Shown one piece after another: positions 32,546-42,822 of a stretch of 64,000 nt of DNA; within the stretch, counting starts at the first letter, position 1; each line of letters starts with the position of its first letter. The translations under genes and the position numbers were made by a program. The notes beneath the pieces were generated by a model that worked only from the letters and a program-made list of their open reading frames with translations, searched no databases and was not told the DNA's origin. Source of the stretch: Spongospora subterranea f. sp. subterranea (taxonomy: Eukaryota > Endomyxa: Phytomyxea > Phytomyxea > Plasmodiophorida); NCBI GenBank assembly GCA_049724395.1, contig JAUGWO010000136.1:186001-250000 (forward strand), given 5' to 3'.

Positions 32546-35179
32546 TTATTGTTTTGTCTTTTTCTTGTGGCTTCTAGCCGAGGATGACTTATTATTCTCA
32601 CGTTTTGATTTCCGGTGTTGCTTGTTTCCTGACTGTTTTCGGTTTTGCCATTTATCTACCTTGGAGTTCTCTTTGGCAGCTTGTGAGGTTAACTCAAGCA
32701 GTTCAGCGAAATCAGCAGCATCTACGAACCTACTAGTGGTCTGTTTCTTTGATGATTTTGTAGTTTGTGGTATTTCGTCGTCGTCCTCACCATCGGAGAG
32801 CATCCCGTCGTCACTGCAATCCATCATTTCATCAGCCTCCAACACCGACCCGTCGCTATCTTCCTGATAATCCTCTTCATCTTCATCAATATCAACCGGA
32901 CCATCAACCTTCGCCAGTTCATTTTCAAACAGCTCGTCGGCAAATTGATCCACTTCAGCATCGTTGTCTTCATGTTGAATGTCAGAGTGGGAGTTAGGTG
33001 TAAGTTCACCTCTATCAATCCGCTGACGGAAGTATCGATGAATAAAGACCTCATCATCTCTGATGTTGCTTTCTTCTGCATTCCAAAATTTCTAAAAAAA
33101 AACAATGATTTAACCATAACGAAACGAAACGGTATACTAGGAGACCTCACCTCAGTATTGACAGGGGCAACCAGAAGTTTCGAAACCTTCGGGGCCAAAT
33201 GAGAGACGGGCCCAGATTGCTTCTTAGGGTTTCGGTAAATGAACCGGTCCAAGAAGTGACTGAGAGAAAAGTCTTGAATAGGATTTCCTTGATAAGAGAT
33301 AGGACTGGAAAGAAGCAACTGTTTTGAAAATTTCTCAACAGAAGGATGATGGTGATGGGACAGACGTATCAATTCCCAAAAACACGTTAAATTTGCATTC
33401 GAATACTGAGGATTTCTTTTCTTGGGATCATACTGCTGAGCCTTCAAATCGGCATCAGATGGACTATCATCCACACCATTGAACCGCTCCATTCCATCTT
33501 TGCCGGAAGCGGCCGGCTGACCGATCAGAACCCAAAGTCCAGAATGAACTTTGGCCACTTCGGAAAGAAGAAATAAGGCGCCGCATATGAAGCCCGGATG
33601 AAAGCATAAACACAGCTGTAAGAGACGCTTGGCGAAGGCAGCAATTCTAGGAAGACTGACGTCGTTCTTCATTGTCCTGAACAGTAAGTTGAGGTAAAGG
33701 GAATGCTTCGATGAATGTTGCAAATGGGGTGAGAGCATCGATTCGTAAAGGGTCGTATAGAATCTATCAGAAAGTGATTGGCGAGCATTCATGACTTGCG
33801 ATAAAAGCATTAGCGCTTGAATAGCAGCATTGAAGTTATTGGAACGAGCAAGTTTGAAAAGGCGGTCGGTCTGAGCATCATAGGCTTCCTCATTCATCAA
33901 GCTCAAGGCAAACGGAAAGCTTCGATTGAGTCCGGTTAATAAGGCAGAGAGAAGACGGGAATCCGTTTCCAAATCATGACGAGTAAATAAAGACAGATAT
34001 AGATCGACCAGTTTCCTAGCAAGGGCGTTCTCGTAATGAGCAATCCGAATTTGACTCAACAATACAACAGCCTGGAACTGAGCACGAACGGTGATATTTG
34101 ATCGGAACAAGAAACGTTCAACTTCAGAAACCACAGCGCTCTTCATATTCGGATGAGTGTCAAATATGGCTGATATCAACCGATGTGCCCTTGAGCAAAC
34201 CTATAAAACAGTTGGGACTGCAGGTCGACAAGAAAACCACAAAATGCAATACCTTGCGGGTAGGGTCCCCGATTTTGTTCACCAAAATAGATAGCAGGCG
34301 AACCTCTCCCTCAGGTCTAGCGCACAGCAACTCTTGGACAAGACCTAATGCTTTTATGCGAAACCACTCCACAGGATCTGAGCATGAAGTCTCGAGAATA
34401 GTGATTACTTCCGAATAAAAGGTCTTGACCTTGTCCTCATGAACTCTGTATACCATCCACATATCGCCTTCTTCCCTCGATAACCTGGGACTGATGATAT
34501 TCCATTCTTGGGAATCCCAGGCACGCAATCTGCGATTTTCGGGCAGCAAGCATCCGGCAAATACATCGCGCAACGCTTCTAAAGCAAGCCATGAGTGTTC
34601 CCTGCTTTTCTTGCGTGCAATTCCCAGCAAACGAGATATTGTAAAACCGGCCAAATGAACCGGCGACTCCTCTGTGGCAACGGCCAGAGCCGATATTTGA
34701 TCCTCCATTGTACCTTTGGTCAATAGTCCACGAAGAATTGAAGAATCGGCATCTTTCGACTTCTTCTTTTTGTTCTCGAATGCGACAACTGCGGCTTCAT
34801 AAAGATGGGTTGCACGGTCCCTGCATACTTGATCTGGCTCCTCGTTCTGCTGGTAATCACCCGATTTATCCATAGCCAACTTTTGTAGTTTAGCGAAATC
34901 CTCATACCAGAAACCGTCAAGATGTTCTGGCACAATCAGGTCATTCAAAGGTCTCGGGTTGGCAACTTTGGAGACTTTGCCATTGTCGAAGAACTTGACG
35001 TGCATGGCATTCTCTGAGGCGCCGTTTGGCGCAACCTTCGATTTTTTTGGATTTACCGTTGCTTTTGACGGGACATTTTTCAATTTGATTTGAGACGGAG
35101 TAGTGACTGAGGCTTTGGCTTTTCCCTTGCCGTTTTGTTTTTTTACCGCTTTGGAGGCGGGAGGCGTCGGTTTGACCAT
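32546..35179 (-). CDS. CEBPZ: CEBPZ/Noc1 (Mak21) ribosome biogenesis factor
   Basis: Nucleolar factor that travels with Noc2 on early 60S precursors. Three exons: ATG at 35179 (MVKPTPPASKAVKKQNG, Lys-rich), family block DGFWYEDFAKLQKLAMD, a HEAT-like helical repeat region across an intron at about 34201-34250 (IGDPTRKV to HRLISAIFDTHPNMK), and the conserved CBF/Mak21 domain (NFNAAIQALMLLSQVMNAR, HSSKHSLYLNLLFRTMKND, QYDPKKRNPQYSNAN, SLSHFLDRFIYRNPKK). A second intron (about 33095-33150) leads to the last exon with a strongly acidic stretch and a Lys/Arg-rich tail ending KSSSARSHKKKTKQ. Length of about 840 residues fits. Very secure. Confidence 0.93.
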
Positions 35180-35379
35180 CGACAAGAAGCAATTGATGTA
35201 GGAATTGTACCTTTTACAGCTGATAGGAATAGGCTCACGGGACTTGCGGATTGCGCGGCGGACTTTTCCACTCCTGGGCTCATGTGCGCAGCAGTTGCAC
35301 AAACGAAATTTTTTACGTTCGCATAGGTACGTATCGTTATAGGAAGATCATTTACTACCGTAAGTCGTTCATGCAATTT
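35180..35379. promoter_or_regulatory. Upstream region of Noc1/CEBPZ
   Basis: About 200 bp between the Noc1/CEBPZ start and the 3' end of the next minus-strand gene. It should hold the Noc1/CEBPZ promoter; no defined element could be named. Confidence 0.3.
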
Positions 35380-36642
35380 TCACGTCATGATGTTCTTGTT
35401 GTTATTAACATAGTCGCTGTTCACTAACGGTTCTGTAACATCGATAGCTTTGGATGTATGATCCACAGTGATGGGTTCTTCGAGACTAACATTTCCTGCT
35501 TCTTGTCTGTGAACGTTACCGTCGCGGCTGACGTTTTCTAGCTGCATCTTTGCGGATGCGGCAAGCTTGTATATTGAGCTAAAGAATTTCTCGCCCCTTT
35601 CTCCCAGATCGGTTGCCAGCCGTTGAAAGCTTTCCGTTGCGCTTTCGAGTTCGCTTTCAAGGTGACTAACAGATGCGTCCGAAACTTGTTGCCAACTTCC
35701 CATGAGGAGTTCGAGTTTTGCAATCCTGTCGTCTTTAATCCGGATTTTTTCATTCAAGCTCGATATGGTCACTATTAAAAATAGTCATTCTTGGATCAAA
35801 CTGACAGTTACTCGGTTTCTAACGTTGTAGCTCATCGTTCAAGAGTCGTGTCTTGGTATACGAATGTTGAGATTGTCGTACTACTTTCTTGGTCAGTGTA
35901 TCACTGTAGCTAATCTCGTTGAAGCCTTACGGTCATGAGCATAGCTCTCCAGAAGCGATTGATTCAGATTTTGTAAAGCAACGATGGAGTCGAGAGCATG
36001 TCGAAGCTGAACAACAACGCCGTGAGTAATCGCAGAGTCAGAGAGGCTTTGTGCAATAGTCAATCCTTGTTCCTCCAGCTGATTCTAAAGGCAAAGGAAG
36101 AATATGCGATCTAATATCAATGTTATTAACGGTTGACTACCTTCAGTACGAGGTTTTCAGCTTTAATTTTTATCAAAAACCGGTTTTTCTCTTCAACGAC
36201 ACGTTCTAACGTTTTTTTGTCAGAATCTGTAACCAATGCTTGGTTATTTGCGTCCCCTAAAGCCCTTTGAACCTAACCCACATTTTGAAAATTCACTGCA
36301 CCATACTTGCGATTGCAAACCTGAAGCTTCAAACGAATAATTTCTTGTCGAGACTCATCTAGATCAGCGGACTTCTTGCATTTCAGTTCCAAAATCTGTC
36401 TTTCAAGGTCTGCATAGTTCGTGACCATGAGCTGTCCTCGATTGCGTAACTTCTCATTGTTTTTCTTTTAGCACGATAGCCCGTGTTATTATCGCTATTG
36501 CGAGAGGTCGGGGGCATACCTCAAGCCGGATTATCTCATCGATCATGGCATGGATGATGGTCTGCAACTGATCAAGTGCGCATCTGTCCCCGGATCGTAT
36601 TCCGTTCAAAACGGACTCTGTGAACAGCTTATCAAACTCCAT
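35380..36642 (-). CDS. Coiled-coil protein, unidentified
   Basis: ATG at 36642 gives MEFDKLFTESVLNGIRSGDR. At least five exons splice in phase: DEIIRLE to KNNEKLRNRGQLM (intron 36465-36519), EIIRLKLQ to VQRALGDANNQALV (about 36273-36320), ENLVLK to NQLEEQGLTIAQSL, then an exon around LRHALDSIVALQNLNQSLLES, and the last exon MTISSLNEKIRIKDDRIAKL to the stop at 35380. Nearly the whole chain is heptad-rich coiled coil of roughly 310 residues, with an acidic, Asn-rich tail. No signal peptide. I do not recognise the family; in this genome a centrosomal, spindle or ciliary role would be reasonable but is unproven. Confidence 0.6.
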
Positions 36643-37039
36643 GAACGCGATCTGTTATGGACTTGATCAATGTATATTCCCGATATGGGATTATCAAGGT
36701 GTTATTCCCTGACGCTACTCTATATCGTTTACACGTACGGTTGTAACATGATGCTACTCTATGGCATTACACACGAGGGTACATACATCACTGTCTGTTT
36801 ACAGTGAACCAACATTGCGTTACGCTCTGTACAATTAGAGTCCTGTGCGAATGAGATATTACGCTACAGTGTAGTCGCGACACAGATGGGCGACCGTCAT
36901 TCCTTTTATACAACGTGATTGGGGCTAGTTGGCATTTGGATTATTGCGGTTGGATGTCCTGGCCAGTACTATTCCTTAGTAGCAACTGTCGTCCTCATTT
37001 TTGGCAGTGACTGATGAGACTAATGCTCTTTCTCCTAGT
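36643..37039. other. Intergenic region, no gene seen
   Basis: About 400 bp with no convincing frame. Two loosely similar segments (CGTTTACACGTACGGTTGTAAC and GGCATTACACACGAGGG areas, 36725-36790) were noted but are too short and diverged to call a repeat. Confidence 0.4.
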
Positions 37040-38107
37040 TCAATAGAATACTGAAATATACACGAAAATGATCCAGTGAACACAGGGCAGCCAGATCATT
37101 GCAGATGCATTCGAATAGCCTTCAACCTGCTTCTTTGAGTCTTTGGCGATAATATCTCCAATATATCCGGTTGTGGGATTTTTGATAACAACATTCTCCA
37201 TCGGGGGAACGACAATCTGGCTGTTCGATGTGGTATCTGCACTGTTGGTTTTGTTGGTAGGCAATGAATTATTGGAGCTGGGAACAACTACATTATCCAT
37301 AGGTGCAGCCGGTGAAGGAATCTTCAGAGGGTCTCGATTCGGAGCTTTTTGAGCTTTGTTCCGATTCAATTCAGGTTTTGGAGTTGTTCTTGACTTCATT
37401 CGATCCGTCACCTTCGGGTTAGGGGATTTGGGCGCCACATTGTTGCATAGTCGGAAATTATCGAAACAGAATTCACCTGCATTGGCGGGGAACTCGAACG
37501 CAATCGCATGAATACCGAGCGATGGATTGAATTTCGCTGTTTTCCATCGAGATAATGCAATAGTGAGAGTTTGACGCCCGCCATCATGTTTGAACACTGA
37601 CGATAGCTGTATCCGGCTATCCTGGAATATGCCACGATCACATTCGTCAAAATTGCCACCAGATAGCATTATTGAGACATCACGTTTAACCGTCGCCTCC
37701 AGATCAAACTGGATATGCGAAAATGACGAAAAACGTGTATATGCTTCGTTAGAGGACTCCACATTTCCACGCTCCGGATTAGGAACAATGCAATGTGGCT
37801 GGACAGCTGTCAATCAATGTTATTGGAAATCTTTTCTAGTGAACGATACCTCAAACTCCATAAACCAATAGCTTGGCGATGATGCCGCCCGTACTAGAAG
37901 TTGCCCATTCTCCAGCTTGAAGGTACCATTGCGAGATATTGTGTCATCGTCCCCATACATTTCCCCAACGGTCGAGAACGACACCGGGTGGGATAACGCG
38001 TCGCGATTGAAATCGTTCAGCATTAGTTCCTGATAGCATGTTTGCGCTGTCGACGGTCTAGGAAGGATCACCGTTGTCGACATGATAATCCACAAAGCCG
38101 GAACCAT
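37040..38107 (-). CDS. Predicted GPI-anchored surface glycoprotein
   Basis: ATG at 38107 starts MVPALWIIMSTTVILPRPSTAQ, a signal peptide. A 51-nt intron joins YWFMEFE to PHCIVPNPERG in phase. The ectodomain is beta-rich with paired cysteines (CYQELMLND, DECDRGIFQDSRIQL, EFCFDNFRLCNN), suggesting a jelly-roll or carbohydrate-binding type fold. A Pro/Lys/Asn/Thr-rich stalk follows with several N-x-S/T sites. The C terminus (YSNASAMIWLPCVHWIIFVY) is a small-residue site followed by a hydrophobic tail without a cytosolic domain, the pattern of a GPI signal. About 335 residues. The domain was not identified; a cell-wall or cyst-surface protein is plausible. Confidence 0.6.
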
Positions 38108-38329
38108 AATGGGGGACTTAATTTAAAAATGAGAGTCTGGTCACGATTCTGGACATCGACAGAGGCGCGAACACGACGGCAGATAGTTGATAGAGCTGGC
38201 CAGGACGTCACTGACTTTCCCCAAAGCTAAACTACATCTACACATTTCTAAAAATCCAGAATTCAGATGAAGCGCCCGTTCGCCAGATATCTTCACGTGT
38301 GTGTGGAGCACTCTGCCTTCTAGAACAAT

Positions 38330-38890
38330 TTCATTCCTGCTCTGTAGGATCTATATTGCCCTTAAGGTCCCGGACCTCTTTCTGAATAGTGAGACGAATT
38401 ACAGTCACGGAGTTAAATAGTGAGACGGCCAAAAAAGACACGTAACTCACTTCGACCAGACTCTAAATACTCCACAGATCTGAAGAACATAACGGTTGGG
38501 AATCCTTTTAGGGTACGTTTTCCTGGCACATCTGCGTTAACTATTGATCGTCGATGGACGCTTGGGATCTTTGCTGAGCAATTCTGTGGGATTCCCATGG
38601 TGCCTCATCCTCCCCTTCCGCAATTAGCATTGTATAATGGTATTCGATGACATCTGACGACCTCTTCCGTGCGGTCGACGATTATCGAAGTTATCGCTTG
38701 CCCTCAATCAGTACTCAAAGTTTGATCCCGCGAACGGCTGTGTTTCCAAGAGTTTAAAACAAGAATTGATTCTCGTCGTTTGAAATTATTCGCGGCCCGA
38801 CACTGTGCTTGAGTGCTGTGTTCTTCTTTGGTCGTCATCTCAGAGCGAGCACCCCCGCAGGCACTCACGAAAAATACAAGAACCAAGTGA
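38330..38890 (-). CDS. Possible secreted thioredoxin-fold protein, model incomplete
   Basis: A minus-strand exon around 38600-38450 reads SIVNADVPGKRTLKGFPTVM followed by FFRS-x-EYLESGR, which resembles the second half of a PDI/thioredoxin domain (V-x-A-D, G-F-P-T, F-F, G-x-R). A GTGAGT donor follows at about 38449 and a downstream exon ending in an acidic DPTEQE would fit the family's end. Upstream, a hydrophobic stretch near 38880 (LVLVFFVSACGG) might be a signal peptide. No CxxC active site was found and the joints are uncertain; overlapping plus-strand frames (38420-38650, 38648-38758) are alternatives. Confidence 0.3.
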
Positions 38891-39175
38891 AATCAAATTC
38901 GAGATTTTGTAGCACCTCCATGCGTCTATTATTGACCTATTTGAAGGTATACTGACTGAACCGGGACACATTCAATATCTGATTGCCCTGAAATATGGTT
39001 CACAACAGTTATGATATGAGTCAGCGAAAGGTGCTCTAAGAGTTGTAAAAATAAATACCTAAAACAGGTCGTTAGTAAATCAACAAAGCAAACAGGCAGG
39101 AATTTTCGTGTTCGGCGCATCGCAGTGCAACAGGTTGTTGGATTAGAAGTTGTGTATATTTGTGAAATGTAGAAT
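38891..39175. other. Intergenic region, no gene seen
   Basis: Short frames only, nothing recognisable. It lies downstream of the CSC1 channel gene and upstream of the doubtful thioredoxin-like exons. Confidence 0.35.
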
Positions 39176-41437
39176 CTAAACAGGATTTCTTATTGGCTGC
39201 CTTTCTATTTCAAGCTCTTTCGATACAACCTCGCCGATCACATTATAATCCTTCTTCAACAACGTCAATAAAGGATAAGCTTTAACCACAGCGTTTTCAA
39301 TTTCTTGATAAGTGATAGGATGTCCTGATTCCCATTTCGGAAGATACGCGGCCATTGCCTGCTTCGCGGCCTCACTCGCTGCAGAAGGATCTTGCGTCAT
39401 TGAATTTCTGCTTAATGCCTCGTCAAGCAGCTGGATATCTTCCAGCACTAAGCGTTTCGCTCTCTCTCCACATTCTTTTTGAATGAAAAAATAGAAGCGA
39501 GCGGTGATGAATAACACTGGCAAGATGAACGCCGCAATGGTCGAAGACTTTTTCTCAACCAATACTCCGATCAAGGTCAACTGGGAGAATCCGAGAGCAA
39601 ATACCAGACGCCCAAAGACTAAAGGAAACATTAATCCACCACCTTCAAAGTCGTGTGCCTTCACGTAGCAGAACAGGTACCGGTAAACAATGGAGCTGAC
39701 CAAGCAGAATAATGCACAGAATGGGACAATCAGAGGCGCGATTGGCATATAAATTATCCCAAGTGCAAATAGGAGTAATGATGATGGGTAATAATGATCG
39801 AATGCGAAACCACCAGGATCGGAAGCAATCCTGACGTCAGTTGCAGTTGTAGCGGATCGGATTTGAAACAATCCAGAGAGAAGACGAAACGGGATGAGCA
39901 ATTCTAAAGGCACGTTCAGGAGACTTTGGGTCATGATCATGATGATGAAGAAGCTAGATGCCTGAGGTAAAGACTCTGCTAGCTGCTTGAGAATATATCC
40001 TATAGTGATATCACTATAATTTCCTTGAAGCGCAGCAGTTGTCATTGTTGGTACCAAAAACACGTGAATGAACTGGAAATAATAAAAATCCCTGAATGTG
40101 TTCCGCTCAATATAGGATTCGGCAACGAATCCCTTGAAACGGGATAGTATTCGTAGAACCGGAGGAATCAGACTCATGACAATGATAACTGCTAAACTGG
40201 GAAGAAAGCCGGCAATAGCTGCCTTGAGGCTGGGGCTAAACTCCAGTAATGGATCAAGGGCTGGAATTACCTCGATTAGCAGTTCAAGCTTGGTGAAGGA
40301 TGCTAGGAATGTGACTGGGGCAGTGTAGGAAACCAGGCATAAAAGGAAAGCCATCGTTGCCAGCGTTTGACGAAACCATCGCTGCTTTTGTGATAATCCG
40401 ATATTGGGCCAAACAATATCACGGGGCTCGGGAGCCGGCGATCCGCTCATTCCCATGGTTTGCGTTAACGGGATCTGAACTGCCATTGCAGCAGCATTGA
40501 ACGTGTTAAATGTGACGAATCCTGATGGTAATGGTCGGAACTGTTGCTTTGACAGCTTCAATAGTTCATCGTTCAACTTTTCAAGCTCAGTTTTCAATCC
40601 TTTCAACTTGACCGACATGATAGGCCTGTCTTGATCCCTCTGCCTTTTACGCAATCGTTTTGAAATCGCTTGTTCGATTTTATAAATCAGCACTTCTCGC
40701 TTGGTATAGACATTCATCATCTCTCGGCTGTCCCTTAACAAAATGGAAGTTTTCACTTGATCGTCGCGAAATAAAGTTTCTAAGTAGGTGCTGAGGTCTT
40801 TGTTACTTGCGATATGGGAAGGAATATCCTGAAGCAATATAGACAGCTGTTCAATGCGCAGCATCGATTGCTTATTACTGAGGAAATATGTGTGTCTTAG
40901 TTCAACATATCTTGTGTACTCGGCTCGCAATAGCCACATGAGCAAAGCGCTGGTGAAGTACATGATAATGGCATGGATCCATAAAGAGCTGCTAGAATCA
41001 ACTACATGACCAACTGTTAAAGTCATCATCTGAAACTTGATATCGAACACATCAGGTTCAGGACCGGCCATGATATGCACTGGGATGATGATCCCGCATG
41101 ATACAATTGCCATGATTGCAAAGAATCGCAACCCCAGATAAAAAAATCTGACGAACATGGTGGCGTCTAGCCCAATGATACAAACAAGGTTATGATCATC
41201 CATCGTCATAAGAGATCGGATCCAGCTAAATCCAGTAACTCGAATTTCCGGTGGAGTAGACCTGATTTCATTGGACTTGGGACATTCGATTCGCGGTTGG
41301 TATATCCATTGATACCGCCGAGAGACCAATGTGAAGAGCACAAATATAGACAGCAACAGGAAGGAGTTGAGAGCAATTGCCGCGAAGAAAGCCCCCACAC
41401 TACGATCCTCTATAGCCAAGGCCGATTTCTCGGACAT
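39176..41437 (-). CDS. CSC1/OSCA/TMEM63 family mechanosensitive cation channel
   Basis: Multi-pass ion channel opened by membrane tension or hyperosmotic stress. ATG chosen at 41437 (MSEKSALAIEDRSVGAFFAA) since the preceding 20 in-frame codons lack an ATG. The N-terminal late exocytosis-type helices include LNSFLLLSIFVLFTLVSRRY and FLGLRFF-type TM2; a long cytosolic loop with an RRM-like fold follows (HTYFLSNKQS, KGLKTELEKLNDEL, GFVTFNTFNAAAMAVQ), then DIVWPNIGLSQKQRWFRQ, the conserved start of the DUF221 channel core. About eight more helices end near FYFFIQKECGERAKRL, with a soluble tail ending RQPIRNPV. Single exon of about 753 residues. Assignment secure; ion selectivity unknown. Confidence 0.92.
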   Translation of the reverse strand: MSEKSALAIEDRSVGAFFAAIALNSFLLLSIFVLFTLVSRRYQWIYQPRIECPKSNEIRSTPPEIRVTGFSWIRSLMTMDDHNLVCIIGLDATMFVRFFYLGLRFFAIMAIVSCGIIIPVHIMAGPEPDVFDIKFQMMTLTVGHVVDSSSSLWIHAIIMYFTSALLMWLLRAEYTRYVELRHTYFLSNKQSMLRIEQLSILLQDIPSHIASNKDLSTYLETLFRDDQVKTSILLRDSREMMNVYTKREVLIYKIEQAISKRLRKRQRDQDRPIMSVKLKGLKTELEKLNDELLKLSKQQFRPLPSGFVTFNTFNAAAMAVQIPLTQTMGMSGSPAPEPRDIVWPNIGLSQKQRWFRQTLATMAFLLCLVSYTAPVTFLASFTKLELLIEVIPALDPLLEFSPSLKAAIAGFLPSLAVIIVMSLIPPVLRILSRFKGFVAESYIERNTFRDFYYFQFIHVFLVPTMTTAALQGNYSDITIGYILKQLAESLPQASSFFIIMIMTQSLLNVPLELLIPFRLLSGLFQIRSATTATDVRIASDPGGFAFDHYYPSSLLLFALGIIYMPIAPLIVPFCALFCLVSSIVYRYLFCYVKAHDFEGGGLMFPLVFGRLVFALGFSQLTLIGVLVEKKSSTIAAFILPVLFITARFYFFIQKECGERAKRLVLEDIQLLDEALSRNSMTQDPSAASEAAKQAMAAYLPKWESGHPITYQEIENAVVKAYPLLTLLKKDYNVIGEVVSKELEIERQPIRNPV

Positions 41438-41660
41438 GATACCTAAATGGCCTGACCTGAGTACGGAGGCATCTAAAAGAGACGACGTGACCTTCAAGTG
41501 CAGCTCGGAAGATGACTCATGGAGTCATGGCTTTTCACGCAGCTGTCAGCATCAGAGCTTGAATAATTTTCGCGTCTTATGAATACGATTCATGCCTAGC
41601 GAACCTAACCACCCCATTGGAGGCTTTGCTAAACAAAATTCTTGTTAAAAGCATCGATTA

Positions 41661-41879
41661 ATGTTCAACTTTGAAGCGCCATTACATCTGAAACGACGCT
41701 TATATTTACGTTTTGGTTCAAAAGCATCTTGGCAACTGCCTTTGACGACCGAACTGTTCGTCGATCAGGATCACTGCCTGCAAGAATTAGATGCTCGGCT
41801 AGCTTGCAATCGTTCATTCGAGATTTCTCGAAGTCCAGAAACTGTAAACAGTTGCGTCAATAGTGATAGCGGAGAGTGA
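41661..41879 (+). CDS. Small hypothetical protein
   Basis: A genuine ATG at 41661 opens 72 codons (MFNFEAPLHLKRRLYLRFGS ...) with a TGA at 41877-41879. Mixed charge, no signal peptide or membrane span, no family recognised. It lies between the CSC1 channel (divergent) and the multi-pass membrane protein downstream (same strand). Could be a small gene or chance. Confidence 0.25.
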   Translation: MFNFEAPLHLKRRLYLRFGSKASWQLPLTTELFVDQDHCLQELDARLACNRSFEISRSPETVNSCVNSDSGE

Positions 41880-42013
41880 CTCAATCGATGGCCGAACCAT
41901 CAGGTCACTCATGCGGCAAGTCTCATTTTGATTGCGATTTTCTTTTAGAAGAGATAACTCATTAGACACGAGATAACTCGTCGACCCCTCGATCCACTTA
42001 ATATTAATTATAC

Positions 42014-42604
42014 ATGGAATCCTGCTCGATGAACCTCGGTCCCGCTCAAGTAAAGCAATTTGAAAACCCGGCTGTTCTTCGAAGAAGGAGAGTATTGAAA
42101 TATCTTGAGACATGTTCTTATATGGTGGCCATCATAGTATGCATGATTTCATTGAACTGGTTCATGGGATCTGTTGTAACCGGGGCTAACCGTTCCTGGA
42201 GTGCCGCAAACACACGCCGATTAGCTCGTGCATTCCGCTCATGGAGGTGGAAGACTTTCTACTTCTTGCCTGCAATATTGTTCGTGTGTAACCTGATACA
42301 TAGACGATTCTTCAAGGGAGTTGTTATCCAGCTAATCAGCCTGGGTTCACGAGTTGGCATTATTGGCTGGGTTCTCAATCAATTCTACATGCTCACCTTT
42401 CTCATGTACCGTCTGCAACGGCGATCATCGGACCAGATTTGGTGCCAAGACGCCATCTCGCATCTCTTCTTGGCCGCAATCACCTTCACCTGCATTTTAT
42501 CGATTGAAGGGCTCCATATCTTTTCCGTCATCGTGGGTCTAGTCGCAGACATCAGAAGGAAAAACAACTGGGCGTTGCCGACCAAGATGGTGAAGGCACT
42601 TTAA
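42014..42604 (+). CDS. Four-helix membrane protein, unidentified
   Basis: ATG at 42014 (MESCSMNLGPAQVKQFENPA), single exon of 196 residues. Hydrophobic segments at roughly residues 35-54 (MVAIIVCMISLNWFMGSVV), 80-97 (FYFLPAILFVCNLIH), 103-128 (VVIQLISLGSRVGIIGWVL) and 150-178 (LFLAAITFTCILSIEGLHIF) suggest four membrane spans, with Arg-rich loops (ANTRRLARAFRSWRW) on the inside by the positive-inside rule. No known family recognised. Confidence 0.6.
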   Translation: MESCSMNLGPAQVKQFENPAVLRRRRVLKYLETCSYMVAIIVCMISLNWFMGSVVTGANRSWSAANTRRLARAFRSWRWKTFYFLPAILFVCNLIHRRFFKGVVIQLISLGSRVGIIGWVLNQFYMLTFLMYRLQRRSSDQIWCQDAISHLFLAAITFTCILSIEGLHIFSVIVGLVADIRRKNNWALPTKMVKAL

Positions 42605-42822
42605 GAATACATGATCTCAGATATTCAATATCATCCTAAATAACATCGATTTTGAAATAGCGAGATATGTTTCGATACCTGACGATACAGGTGGACACTG
42701 ATCACTGTAACGAAAGTGGTCACGCCAACACGGCACGTAGCGTATCATGGTGACTGTGTAGTGTGCGTTTCTGGTAGATCAATCACACTTATCGTGATAA
42801 AGTCAGGTCGGGTGTGTGTGTG
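42605..42822. promoter_or_regulatory. Upstream region of BCKDH E1-alpha with a GT dinucleotide run
   Basis: About 220 bp; a short (GT)n tract (GGGTGTGTGTGTGATGATG) immediately precedes the BCKDHA start. Presumed promoter/5' UTR; no other element named. Confidence 0.35.
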
